Source: Candidatus Gastranaerophilales bacterium
GTDB taxonomy: Bacteria > Cyanobacteriota > Vampirovibrionia > Gastranaerophilales > Gastranaerophilaceae
Direction of reading: 5' to 3'
Length of the DNA stretch: 18,890 bases
NCBI GenBank assembly: GCA_944323945.1
Contig: CALUUL010000036.1
Location: 1 to 18,890, forward strand
Part shown: positions 9,463-16,125 of the stretch, piece by piece
Position numbering within the stretch: position 1 is the stretch's first letter
Layout of the letters: each line of letters begins with the position of its first letter
Made by a program: the position numbers and the translations under genes
The notes under the pieces: generated by a model
What the model was told of the DNA's origin: nothing
The model's database searches: none
The model's input: the letters and a program-made list of their open reading frames with translations, nothing else

Positions 9463-10506
9463 TTAACTTAATCCGTTCATTCGAGCTAGTTTAAATAAAA
9501 AATCATCATTATTTTGCTGTTTAAATGGTGCAGGCAAGAAATACTGCTGAAATTTTATTAGAACATATCTATCTGTCATTCCAGAAACATAATCACAAGC
9601 TGTTTGCATTATATTTTCATCACTAGATGACGGATATATTAGTTTTAATTCTTCACAGTAATACTCAAATAGTCTTTTTATAACATTTTGAGCTTTATCT
9701 TCTTCTTGTTTTGCTAAAGAATTATTATATACGTGATTAAACATCCAAGTGCGCAATTTAATAAACTGCTCAAAACATTCATCAGACATTAATATTTTAT
9801 CTTTACCATAACTATTTTCAACAATATCATTAACTATTTTTGTCAGTCTAATTCTATTTGTAGTTGAAAAATACTCTACACTCTCCTTAGGAATATTTTC
9901 ATTAGAGATAATACCAGCTCTAATCGCATCTTGAATATCGTGATTAATATATGCAATTTTATCAGATAAACGAACAACCTGCCCCTCTAATGTCGAAGGT
10001 AAACAATCATATGAATGATTTAATATTCCATCTATTGTTTCGTGAGTTAAATTTAAATCTTCTATAAAAGTAACAACTCTTACACTTTGCTCATTATGTT
10101 TATAGCCATTAGGCATCAATTCATTAAGTACTCTCTCCCCACTATGTCCAAAAGGAGTATGTCCTAAGTCATGACCTAATGATATTGCTTCTGTCAAATC
10201 TTCGTTTAAATCAAGTGCTCTTGATATTGTTCTTGCAATTTGTGAAACTTCAAGAGTATGAGTCATTCTCGTTCTAAAATGATCATCATATGGAGAAAAG
10301 AAAACTTGAGTCTTATGTTTTAATCTTCTAAAGGCTTTTGAATGTAATATTCTATCTCTATCTCTTTGAAAATCTGTTCTAAGTTCACAAGGAATTTCAA
10401 ATCTGTTTCGACCTTTTGTTTCTGAACTCTTTTGAGCAAGGGGAGATAAATACATTTTCTCCTTTTTCTCTATTCTCTCCCTAACTGTTAATCCATCAAT
10501 TTTCAT
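9463..10506 (-). CDS. dgt: dGTPase-like deoxynucleoside triphosphate triphosphohydrolase (HD domain)
   Basis: Dgt-family enzymes cleave dNTPs to the nucleoside and triphosphate, adjusting dNTP pools. The 347-residue protein has the N-terminal family signature RTDFQRDRDRILHSKAFRRL (44-63) and the HD metal site H83, H112-D113 and D182 (MTHTLE, GHDLGHTPFGHSGE, LSDKIAYINHD). Its length fits the shorter dGTPase-like type 2 rather than the longer E. coli enzyme; substrate range may be broad. An in-frame TTG lies at 10512, but GAGGG at 10516-10520 is spaced 9 nt from ATG 10506 and only 3 nt from the TTG, so ATG is preferred. It is the first gene of a dgt-dnaG-rpoD operon, an order also known from Clostridia. 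The promoter lies in 10521-10669 but is not resolved. Confidence 0.93.
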   Translation of the reverse strand: MKIDGLTVRERIEKKEKMYLSPLAQKSSETKGRNRFEIPCELRTDFQRDRDRILHSKAFRRLKHKTQVFFSPYDDHFRTRMTHTLEVSQIARTISRALDLNEDLTEAISLGHDLGHTPFGHSGERVLNELMPNGYKHNEQSVRVVTFIEDLNLTHETIDGILNHSYDCLPSTLEGQVVRLSDKIAYINHDIQDAIRAGIISNENIPKESVEYFSTTNRIRLTKIVNDIVENSYGKDKILMSDECFEQFIKLRTWMFNHVYNNSLAKQEEDKAQNVIKRLFEYYCEELKLIYPSSSDENIMQTACDYVSGMTDRYVLIKFQQYFLPAPFKQQNNDDFLFKLARMNGLS

Positions 10507-10605
10507 TCGCAATATCCCTCATAGATATTTTATTACAAAAACACCCTAATAACAGCTTGTTCACTAGTTTTGTTTAGATTATTTAATATTAGATTGAAAA
10601 AAGGC

Positions 10606-10634
10606 TTGATTATTAGTTTTTTTTCTTATATCAT
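10606..10634 (+). promoter_or_regulatory. Promoter of rpmB
   Basis: A -35 box TTGATT (10606-10611) and a -10 box TATCAT (10629-10634) are separated by exactly 17 bp. This predicts a start near 10641 and a leader of about 29 nt containing a good ribosome site. It lies in the 163-bp space between divergent dgt and rpmB. Confidence 0.55.
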
Positions 10635-10669
10635 CAAGCTATAAGAAATTATTTGAAAGGAAATATAAA

Positions 10670-10861
10670 ATGTCAGTTGAATGCGCAGTTTGTGGAAAAA
10701 AACCTTTGAAAGCAGCAAAACTTTCATTCTCTCATAAACACCATGTATATAGACAAAGCCCTAACTTACAATCAGTTAAGGTTATTGAAAATGGTACTGT
10801 TAAAAGAGTTAAAGTTTGTACTTCTTGTTTAAGAGCTGGTAAAATTCAAAGAGCTATATAG
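10670..10861 (+). CDS. rpmB: 50S ribosomal protein L28
   Basis: The 63-residue basic protein has the L28 pattern: N-terminal CAVCGKKPL, the middle FSHKHHVYRQSPNLQ and the C-terminal VKVCTSCLRAGKI. C5-x2-C8 and C50-x2-C53 form the zinc ribbon of the cysteine-containing (C+) version, while many bacteria also have or use a C- version. It is a structural part of the large ribosomal subunit. AAGGA stands 8 nt before the ATG. The gene is monocistronic, with its own promoter and a terminator right after the stop codon. Confidence 0.96.
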   Translation: MSVECAVCGKKPLKAAKLSFSHKHHVYRQSPNLQSVKVIENGTVKRVKVCTSCLRAGKIQRAI

Positions 10862-10875
10862 TAATAAAAAATTAT

Positions 10876-10905
10876 AAAAAAGAACCCCTAACAGGGTTCT
10901 TTTTT
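10876..10905. terminator. Shared two-way terminator between rpmB and the HD-domain gene
   Basis: A 12-bp stem AAAAAAGAACCC/GGGTTCTTTTTT encloses the loop CTAACA. The A-run and T-run on opposite sides give a T-tract in both directions. It follows rpmB on the plus strand and overlaps the stop codon (10904-10906) of the convergent minus-strand gene by 2 nt. Confidence 0.88.
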
Positions 10906-11707
10906 ATGCAACATTTACAGATTTCATGTTTAAAGATGCTTTTAAAGCATTTACTACTTCTGTACTTACTTCACCATTTTGGGCTTTTTGGTCTAAGATT
11001 TTTAATGCTTCACTTTCTGTTAAAGCATCTTTATAACTTCTAGTTTCTCTTAGTGCCGAATAAATATCAGCAACAGACAGTATCTGGCCTAATATATCTA
11101 TATTGTTACCTGCATTATGATGATTTTTTACCAATTCAACAACTCTTTCATTCATTCCAGTAGAAGACAATAATTCTGATCCTAACTCAGAATGTAAATC
11201 CATTTTTTGTTTTTCATCATCTGTTAACAGACCTTGTTTTTCTACTATTTCTTTAGGAATTAGAACTTTTCCCAAATCATGAAATACACACGCTTGTTCA
11301 AGAACTTTTTTATCTGCTTGAGATATTCCCATATTATTTGCAATTTGAAGTGCAAATGCAGTAGTTGTTGTTATATGTGAATTTATAATGTTTTTTACAT
11401 TTTCTGGATATATATTTAACTGTATGCCTTTTTCATCTAGTATATTTTTTATGTTTGGGTTTGTATTTACAAGAAAACTTAAATATGAAGGATTTAAATA
11501 TGCATTTAATATTTGCTTAGGAGAATAAATACTGGTAATTGGAAGTGTTGCATTATTTGTAACTTTATTTTTTTTCGGGGCTTTTACATATAAATCCTTC
11601 TGAAAAGAAGATGAATTATATTTTATTGTTCTTTGATCAAAACTAGAATTATTAAGCTTTGATGAACTAGAAATATTAAATTGACTAACACTATTCCCAA
11701 TATTCAA
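10904..11707 (-). CDS. HD-GYP-like domain protein lacking the GYP motif
   Basis: The 267-residue protein has a Ser/Asn/Lys-rich, probably disordered N-terminus (1-60) and an HD domain of the HD-GYP kind (about 105-245). All metal ligands are present: H111, H143-D144 (FHDLGK), H172, H196-H197 and D214 (VADIYSAL), followed by the TRSYKDALT segment. Where active enzymes have HH-x3-D-G-x-GYP there is only HHNAGNN and an immediate continuation, so the GYP loop is deleted. HD-GYP proteins degrade cyclic di-GMP; without GYP this activity is doubtful, and another phosphodiesterase or a signal-binding role is possible. The start is TTG at 11707, because a stop lies 5 codons upstream and the next Met is residue 125; AAGG lies 10 nt before it. 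There is no signal peptide, so it is cytoplasmic. No GGDEF partner is nearby. Confidence 0.8.
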   Translation of the reverse strand: MNIGNSVSQFNISSSSKLNNSSFDQRTIKYNSSSFQKDLYVKAPKKNKVTNNATLPITSIYSPKQILNAYLNPSYLSFLVNTNPNIKNILDEKGIQLNIYPENVKNIINSHITTTTAFALQIANNMGISQADKKVLEQACVFHDLGKVLIPKEIVEKQGLLTDDEKQKMDLHSELGSELLSSTGMNERVVELVKNHHNAGNNIDILGQILSVADIYSALRETRSYKDALTESEALKILDQKAQNGEVSTEVVNALKASLNMKSVNVA

Positions 11708-11786
11708 AATAACAAGACCTTATAAAACCACCCTATATTAATATAAAAACATTAAAAAAAAAGAAATTGCCCCAAAAACAAAATTC

Positions 11787-11819
11787 TTGACAATAAAAAA
11801 ATAAATAAGAAAATATAAT
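11787..11819 (+). promoter_or_regulatory. Candidate promoter of the pentapeptide-repeat gene, over-long spacer
   Basis: A perfect -35 box TTGACA (11787-11792) and a perfect -10 box TATAAT (11814-11819) precede the gene, but 21 bp separate them rather than 16-18. The A-rich spacer may be bent, an activator may be required, or only one box is used. The predicted leader is about 74 nt. The rest of the 192-base gap (11708-11899) is A/T-rich with nothing else I can name. Confidence 0.4.
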
Positions 11820-11899
11820 AATGTTATAAACTTATTCATTTGTGGAATAAGAATATGGTTAGTATATATTATGAGGTAGAGAAAAAAAGGAGAATATTA

Positions 11900-12418
11900 A
11901 TGTATTCAAAAGAAGAACTCGCAGAATTAATTATTAAAAATCCTGAAGAGTATAATTCATATAAAAAGTCAGTGGATGAATTGGACTTAACTGAATTAGA
12001 TTTTTCAAATATAACATTAGAAGAAATAGATTTTTCAAACACAGAGCTAGGAGGTACTTCTTTTACAGATGCACATCTTTCAAATTGTAACTTTACATCA
12101 GCAGATTTAAACGCAGCTGATTTTACAAGAGCAAATTTGATTGAATGCGATTTTTCTGAAGCAATATTAAATGGAACCGATTATAGTTATGCAACAGTCA
12201 ACTACTGTAATTTTACAGATGCAGATATGGCTGGTTGTATTGTTAAAGAAGCGGATTTAACAGATTCTGATTTTTCTGCAAGTAATAATTTATCTGCGAC
12301 AAGAGCTGACGAAACAACAATCTGGCCAGATAACGATTTACTGCCTGATGATTTTGATACAAACTATAATAAAGAAGATACTGAAGATGAAGATGAAAAT
12401 TCTAATTCAGATTACTGA
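11900..12418 (+). CDS. Acidic pentapeptide-repeat protein
   Basis: The 172-residue protein has about 20 pentapeptide repeats between residues 26 and 130. They alternate strictly, with Phe (or Tyr) at the centre of one pentapeptide and Leu (or Val/Met/Ile) in the next, giving a 10-residue rhythm such as SNCNFTSADL, NAADFTRANL and IECDFSEAIL. Such repeats fold into a right-handed square beta-helix, about five turns here. The C-terminal tail (143-172) is very acidic and probably disordered. Some family members mimic DNA and inhibit gyrase; the negative charge would suit that, but most members have no known function and none is assigned here. The frame is open back to 11840, yet AGGAG 7 nt before ATG 11900 and the lack of any repeat in the extension decide for 11900. 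There is no signal peptide. Confidence 0.88.
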   Translation: MYSKEELAELIIKNPEEYNSYKKSVDELDLTELDFSNITLEEIDFSNTELGGTSFTDAHLSNCNFTSADLNAADFTRANLIECDFSEAILNGTDYSYATVNYCNFTDADMAGCIVKEADLTDSDFSASNNLSATRADETTIWPDNDLLPDDFDTNYNKEDTEDEDENSNSDY

Positions 12419-12430
12419 TAACAATCTTAT

Positions 12431-12468
12431 AAAAAAGAGACCAAGTTAATTAACTTGGTCTCTTTTTT
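12431..12468. terminator. Two-way terminator between the pentapeptide gene and hppA
   Basis: A 38-bp perfect palindrome has 19-bp arms without spacer (stem core GAGACCAAGTT/AACTTGGTCTC, loop formed by the central TTAA-like bases) and runs of A and T at the ends. It gives a T-tract in both directions and lies between the stop codons of two convergent genes (12418 and 12474). Confidence 0.9.
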
Positions 12469-12473
12469 TGGAT

Positions 12474-14894
12474 TTATTTTTCAGTTGGAATTCTCATTGC
12501 ATAGAAAGAACGCACAACAAAAATAATTGCTACAATAAATAAAATAATACCAGCAACAGGAGCTGCATCTTTAAAAGAAGGTGCTATTGCAATTTCCATA
12601 GCTAGTAACCCGAATAATGTCGTAAATTTAATAATAGGATTCATTGCAACAGAAGATGTATCTTTGAATGGATCACCAACAGTATCACCAACTACAGTAG
12701 CATCATGTAAAGGTGTTCCTTTCTCACATAAATCAACTTCTACAATCTTTTTAGCATTATCCCAACATCCACCGGCATTAGCCATAAATACAGCTTGGAA
12801 TAAACCAAATACTGCTATACCTATTAAATAACTTACAAAGAATGATACAGGATTTACATTTTCTGACATTGGCGCAGATAAGCAAGCAAAAGCAAGAGCA
12901 AAAGCAAATAACGCTATGAATATGTTAAGCATACCTTTTTGTGCATATTCAGTACAGATTCTTACAACTTCCTTTGAATTGTCAACATTTGCTTTTTTAT
13001 CATCACATTCACCAAGTTTAATGTGTTTAGAAATATACTCAACAGCTCTATATGCACCTGTAGTAACTGCTTGCATTGAAGCACCAGAGAACCAATATAT
13101 TACAGCTCCACCCATTAATAAACCCAAAATTGTATATGGATTTAATAAATTTAAAATTGCTTCAGGCTCAATTCCCAATGTTTCTTTTATTACAAGAATC
13201 AAAGAGAAAATCATTGTAGTAGCACCCACTACTGCAGTACCAATCAACACCGGTTTTGAAGTAGCCTTAAAAGTATTTCCTGCTCCATCATTTTGTTCTA
13301 AGAACTTCTTTGCATTATCAAAATTTGGGTCAAATCCAAATTCATTTTTTATTTCATCTGCAACATTTGGAATTTCTTCAATCAATGATAATTCATAAAC
13401 TGATTGAGCATTATCGGTAACTGGACCATAACTGTCAACAGCAATAGTAACAGGTCCCATTCCTAAGAAACCAAATGCAACTAAACCAAAGGCAAATACT
13501 GATGAATAAATCATTATTTCTGATGGTATATGTAAACTTGCAAAATATGACATTGTCATTAATGCAACAATTACAAGACCAATCCAAAAACCTGAGAAAT
13601 TACCGGATACTATACCTGATAATATCGTCAATGATGCTCCACCTTCTTTTGAAGCAGTAACAACTTCAGAGGTATGTTTTGCTTTTGGAGAAGTAAATAC
13701 TTTTGTAAATTCAGGAATTAAAGCAGCACCTAATGTACCACAGCTTATAATTATTGAAAGAGTTAACCATAAATTATTTGGCATTTCACCAAGTAAATAA
13801 TTACTTACTCCAAATGTCATTGCAATTGATAAAATAGAAGTCAACCAAACTAAATTTGTCAAAGGTGCTTCAAAGTCAAATTCTGGTTTATTTCCAAATA
13901 GAACCTTATTTAGTAAATTATTTACTCCATATGCAACAACTGAAGTAATAATCATTAAATATCTCATTACAAAAATCCACGTTAACAATTGGATTTGATA
14001 ATCTGGAAATACTCCTAAAAGTATAAAACTAACAAGTGCAACACCTGTAACTCCATATGTTTCAAATCCGTCTGCAGTAGGTCCTATAGAATCACCAGCA
14101 TTATCACCTGTACAATCAGCAATTACACCAGGATTTCTTGGATCATCTTCTTTAATTCCAAATTGGATTTTCATTAAATCAGATCCAATATCGGCAATCT
14201 TAGTAAATATACCACCAGCAACACGAAGTGCAGAAGCACCTAATGATTCACCGATTGCAAATCCAATAAAACAAGCACCTGCTAAATGTCCCGGAACAAA
14301 TAACAATATTGTAAGCATTACAATAAGTTCAACACTTACCAATAATACACCAATACTCATACCTGCTTTCAATGGAATATTTAGTATGTCTAATGGTTTA
14401 TTTTTAAGTGCTGTAAATGAAGTTCTGGCATTAGCCAAAGTATTCATTCTAATACCAAACCAAGCAACACCATAAGAACCTAAAATACCAACAACAGAAG
14501 CTGCTAATATAATTAGAACATTCTTAACAGACATCTCTTGCAAGAAACCAAAATAGAATGCAATACAAATTGCAATTAATATTTCTAATACAATCAAAAA
14601 TTTACCTTGTTGAACAAGATATGTCTTACAAGTTTCAAAAATAGTATTACCTATTTCAATCATAGCTTTATGAGCCTTAACCGATTTTATTTGCCCATAA
14701 GCAATAAGTCCCCAAATAAGCCCAAGGACAGAAACAATAATACCTGCAACTAACAGATTAAAATTATCTCCTTGAATTTTAGGAACTACAAGATTCGCCT
14801 CTCCGGCAAATGCCGGCACTCCAATAAAAATAGCTAATGCTAAAGCAGCAAATAACTTTTTAACAGCGCTTTGGCATTTTTCCAAAAATGTCAT
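12474..14894 (-). CDS. hppA: Membrane-bound ion-translocating pyrophosphatase
   Basis: This enzyme hydrolyses cytoplasmic pyrophosphate and uses the energy to pump H+ (or Na+) across the membrane. The 806-residue polytopic protein has the substrate-binding motif EDDPRNPGVIAD (249-260), D264, D268 and D275, and the C-terminal VVGDTVGDPFKDTS (734-747). Position 543 in GNTFKATSK is Lys where potassium-dependent enzymes have Ala, so it should be potassium-independent. E278 (GFETY) sits where the Na+-pumping Thermotoga enzyme has its gate glutamate. This mix, plus the divergent CTGDNAGDSIGPTADG, recalls the divergent clade that includes Na+-regulated H+ pumps; ion specificity is open. An extra N-terminal hydrophobic segment (14-30) ending in AFA-GEA looks like a signal peptide. 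AAGGAG stands 6-7 nt before ATG. It is probably transcribed alone. Confidence 0.95.
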   Translation of the reverse strand: MTFLEKCQSAVKKLFAALALAIFIGVPAFAGEANLVVPKIQGDNFNLLVAGIIVSVLGLIWGLIAYGQIKSVKAHKAMIEIGNTIFETCKTYLVQQGKFLIVLEILIAICIAFYFGFLQEMSVKNVLIILAASVVGILGSYGVAWFGIRMNTLANARTSFTALKNKPLDILNIPLKAGMSIGVLLVSVELIVMLTILLFVPGHLAGACFIGFAIGESLGASALRVAGGIFTKIADIGSDLMKIQFGIKEDDPRNPGVIADCTGDNAGDSIGPTADGFETYGVTGVALVSFILLGVFPDYQIQLLTWIFVMRYLMIITSVVAYGVNNLLNKVLFGNKPEFDFEAPLTNLVWLTSILSIAMTFGVSNYLLGEMPNNLWLTLSIIISCGTLGAALIPEFTKVFTSPKAKHTSEVVTASKEGGASLTILSGIVSGNFSGFWIGLVIVALMTMSYFASLHIPSEIMIYSSVFAFGLVAFGFLGMGPVTIAVDSYGPVTDNAQSVYELSLIEEIPNVADEIKNEFGFDPNFDNAKKFLEQNDGAGNTFKATSKPVLIGTAVVGATTMIFSLILVIKETLGIEPEAILNLLNPYTILGLLMGGAVIYWFSGASMQAVTTGAYRAVEYISKHIKLGECDDKKANVDNSKEVVRICTEYAQKGMLNIFIALFAFALAFACLSAPMSENVNPVSFFVSYLIGIAVFGLFQAVFMANAGGCWDNAKKIVEVDLCEKGTPLHDATVVGDTVGDPFKDTSSVAMNPIIKFTTLFGLLAMEIAIAPSFKDAAPVAGIILFIVAIIFVVRSFYAMRIPTEK

Positions 14895-14928
14895 TGTACT
14901 CTCCTTTTACTACCAAATACAAGATTTC

Positions 14929-14934
14929 ATTATA
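14929..14934 (-). promoter_or_regulatory. Candidate -10 box of hppA
   Basis: A perfect TATAAT on the minus strand predicts a start near 14922 and a leader of about 27 nt with the AAGGAG site. No convincing -35 box stands at the right distance. It lies in the 97-bp space after the HNH-like gene, so hppA may also receive read-through. Confidence 0.35.
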
Positions 14935-14991
14935 TATTATTATTAAAAAAATAACCACTCTTTAAGATTTTTATACACAAAAATACAGGTT

Positions 14992-15363
14992 TTACTTAAA
15001 GATATCATATCCAATTGCTTTTAATAAAGTTTTTTTTACTTCTTCTGTCCAGTTAATTCCTTCTAGAATTTGTCCTTCTTTTGAATTAACTGCAGCAATT
15101 ATATTCTCCTTAACTTGTGGATTATCTTTTATAAATTCATCTAAAGGTTTATCACTTCTATCCATATTCCAGCTTCTTCTAACAACCAAATAATTAGAAA
15201 ATTCATTTTCACCACCTTGAACAACTGGAATAATATGTTCTATTGTTCTGGTGTCATATGGAGCAAAACCCTCTCCTGAATATGCACACTTATCGAACAT
15301 TTTTTTAAATGTTTTTTTGGAACCAAAATTAAAAAAATATTTTTCTACATTAGCAATTTTCAT
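14992..15363 (-). CDS. Small HNH-nuclease-like protein
   Basis: The 123-residue protein has an HNH-like core: C26-AYSG, TIEHIIP with E42-H43, the GGEN turn (50-53), SNYLVV with N57, and WNMDRSDKPLDEF (65-77). HNH domains bind one metal and cut DNA. The usual second Cys of CxxC is Ser29 and no histidine occupies the third position, where N66 or R69 stand, so it belongs to an HNN-type variant or has lost activity. A helical C-terminal part (82-123) is unassigned. It lies 48 nt downstream of the response regulator gene and 97 nt upstream of hppA. There is no good ribosome site; a weak TATTTT lies 8 nt before ATG. Nothing near it marks it as phage, intron or restriction-system borne. Confidence 0.65.
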   Translation of the reverse strand: MKIANVEKYFFNFGSKKTFKKMFDKCAYSGEGFAPYDTRTIEHIIPVVQGGENEFSNYLVVRRSWNMDRSDKPLDEFIKDNPQVKENIIAAVNSKEGQILEGINWTEEVKKTLLKAIGYDIFK

Positions 15364-15411
15364 ACTCGGTTAAAATACAAAAATATTTTTTTTTTGCGCA
15401 ATTTATAACTA

Positions 15412-16125
15412 TTATTTTTTTGCCGAACCGTCAGGAACCAACCTGTATCCGCCGCCATAAATTGTTTCTATATATTTTTTACCATTAGAAATTTTATCAA
15501 TTTTTGTTCTTATATGACGCATATGTACTCTTATTGTTTCTACTGCATCATCAGCAGAATAGCCCCAAACGTCATTTAATATTTTTGCACTTGAAACCAT
15601 ATTTCCATAATTTTGCATTAACAGATTTACAATATCAAATTCTATTGGTGTAACTTTAACCTGTTTTCCATTAATCTCAATAGAATATGTTTCCGGAATC
15701 AACGTGATATCACCTTGAGTTAAAACTTCTTTTAGCGCAAAAGATTTGGGAATTTTATTGGTTCTTTTTAACAAAGCTTTTATACGAACTAGAAGTTCTT
15801 CAATTTCAAAAGGTTTACATATATAATCATCAACACCAATATTAAATCCTTGAACTTTATTTTGAAGCATATTTAACGCAGTAAGCATTATTATTGGAAT
15901 ATCTTTTGTTGCTTCATTTTCTCTTATTCTTTTAGCAACTGTATATCCATCTACTTCAGGCATCATAACATCTAATATAATCAAATCTGGTAATTCTTGT
16001 TTAGCTAAAGCATAACCTTTATTTCCGTCAAGAGCTGTAATTACTTTATAAAAAGCAAGCTCTAAATTTACTTTTATAAGCTCATTAATTGCTTCATCAT
16101 CATCTATTACTAAAATTTTTGCCAT
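15412..16125 (-). CDS. OmpR/PhoB-family response regulator (orphan)
   Basis: The 237-residue protein has a receiver domain (about 3-120) with acidic D8-D9, phosphorylation site D52 (LDVMMP), T82 and K104 (CKPF). A winged-helix DNA-binding domain follows (about 135-232, ending YIETIYGGGYRL). It should be a phosphorylation-controlled transcription factor. No histidine kinase is in the window, so its partner is elsewhere. The start ATG lies inside the 3' end of the upstream CgeB-like gene, overlapping by 26 nt. AAGGTGG just before the ATG is the ribosome site, so it is translated separately or by re-initiation after the upstream stop. Its receiver resembles cyanobacterial RpaA/RpaB-type regulators, but orthology cannot be claimed. 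Confidence 0.92.
   Translation of the reverse strand: MAKILVIDDDEAINELIKVNLELAFYKVITALDGNKGYALAKQELPDLIILDVMMPEVDGYTVAKRIRENEATKDIPIIMLTALNMLQNKVQGFNIGVDDYICKPFEIEELLVRIKALLKRTNKIPKSFALKEVLTQGDITLIPETYSIEINGKQVKVTPIEFDIVNLLMQNYGNMVSSAKILNDVWGYSADDAVETIRVHMRHIRTKIDKISNGKKYIETIYGGGYRLVPDGSAKK

Noticed and set aside
10507..10512. TTG start for dgt two codons upstream
   Set aside because: The GAGGG site is only 3 nt from the TTG but 9 nt from ATG 10506.
11840..11899. Twenty-codon upstream extension of the pentapeptide-repeat gene
   Set aside because: AGGAG 7 nt before ATG 11900 marks the real start, and ATG or other starts upstream lack a ribosome site.
12916..13398. 160-codon plus-strand open frame inside hppA
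   Set aside because: It is antisense to strongly conserved hppA codons, has no ribosome site and its composition is that of a reverse-strand shadow.
14992..15363. HNH-like gene as part of a defence or restriction system
   Set aside because: No methylase, helicase, toxin-immunity or phage gene is adjacent; neighbours are a response regulator and hppA.
15364..15411. Promoter TTGCGC with 18-bp spacer and TATTTT for the HNH-like gene
   Set aside because: The -35 matches only half the consensus and the -10 has two mismatches; it may simply be co-transcribed with the response regulator.
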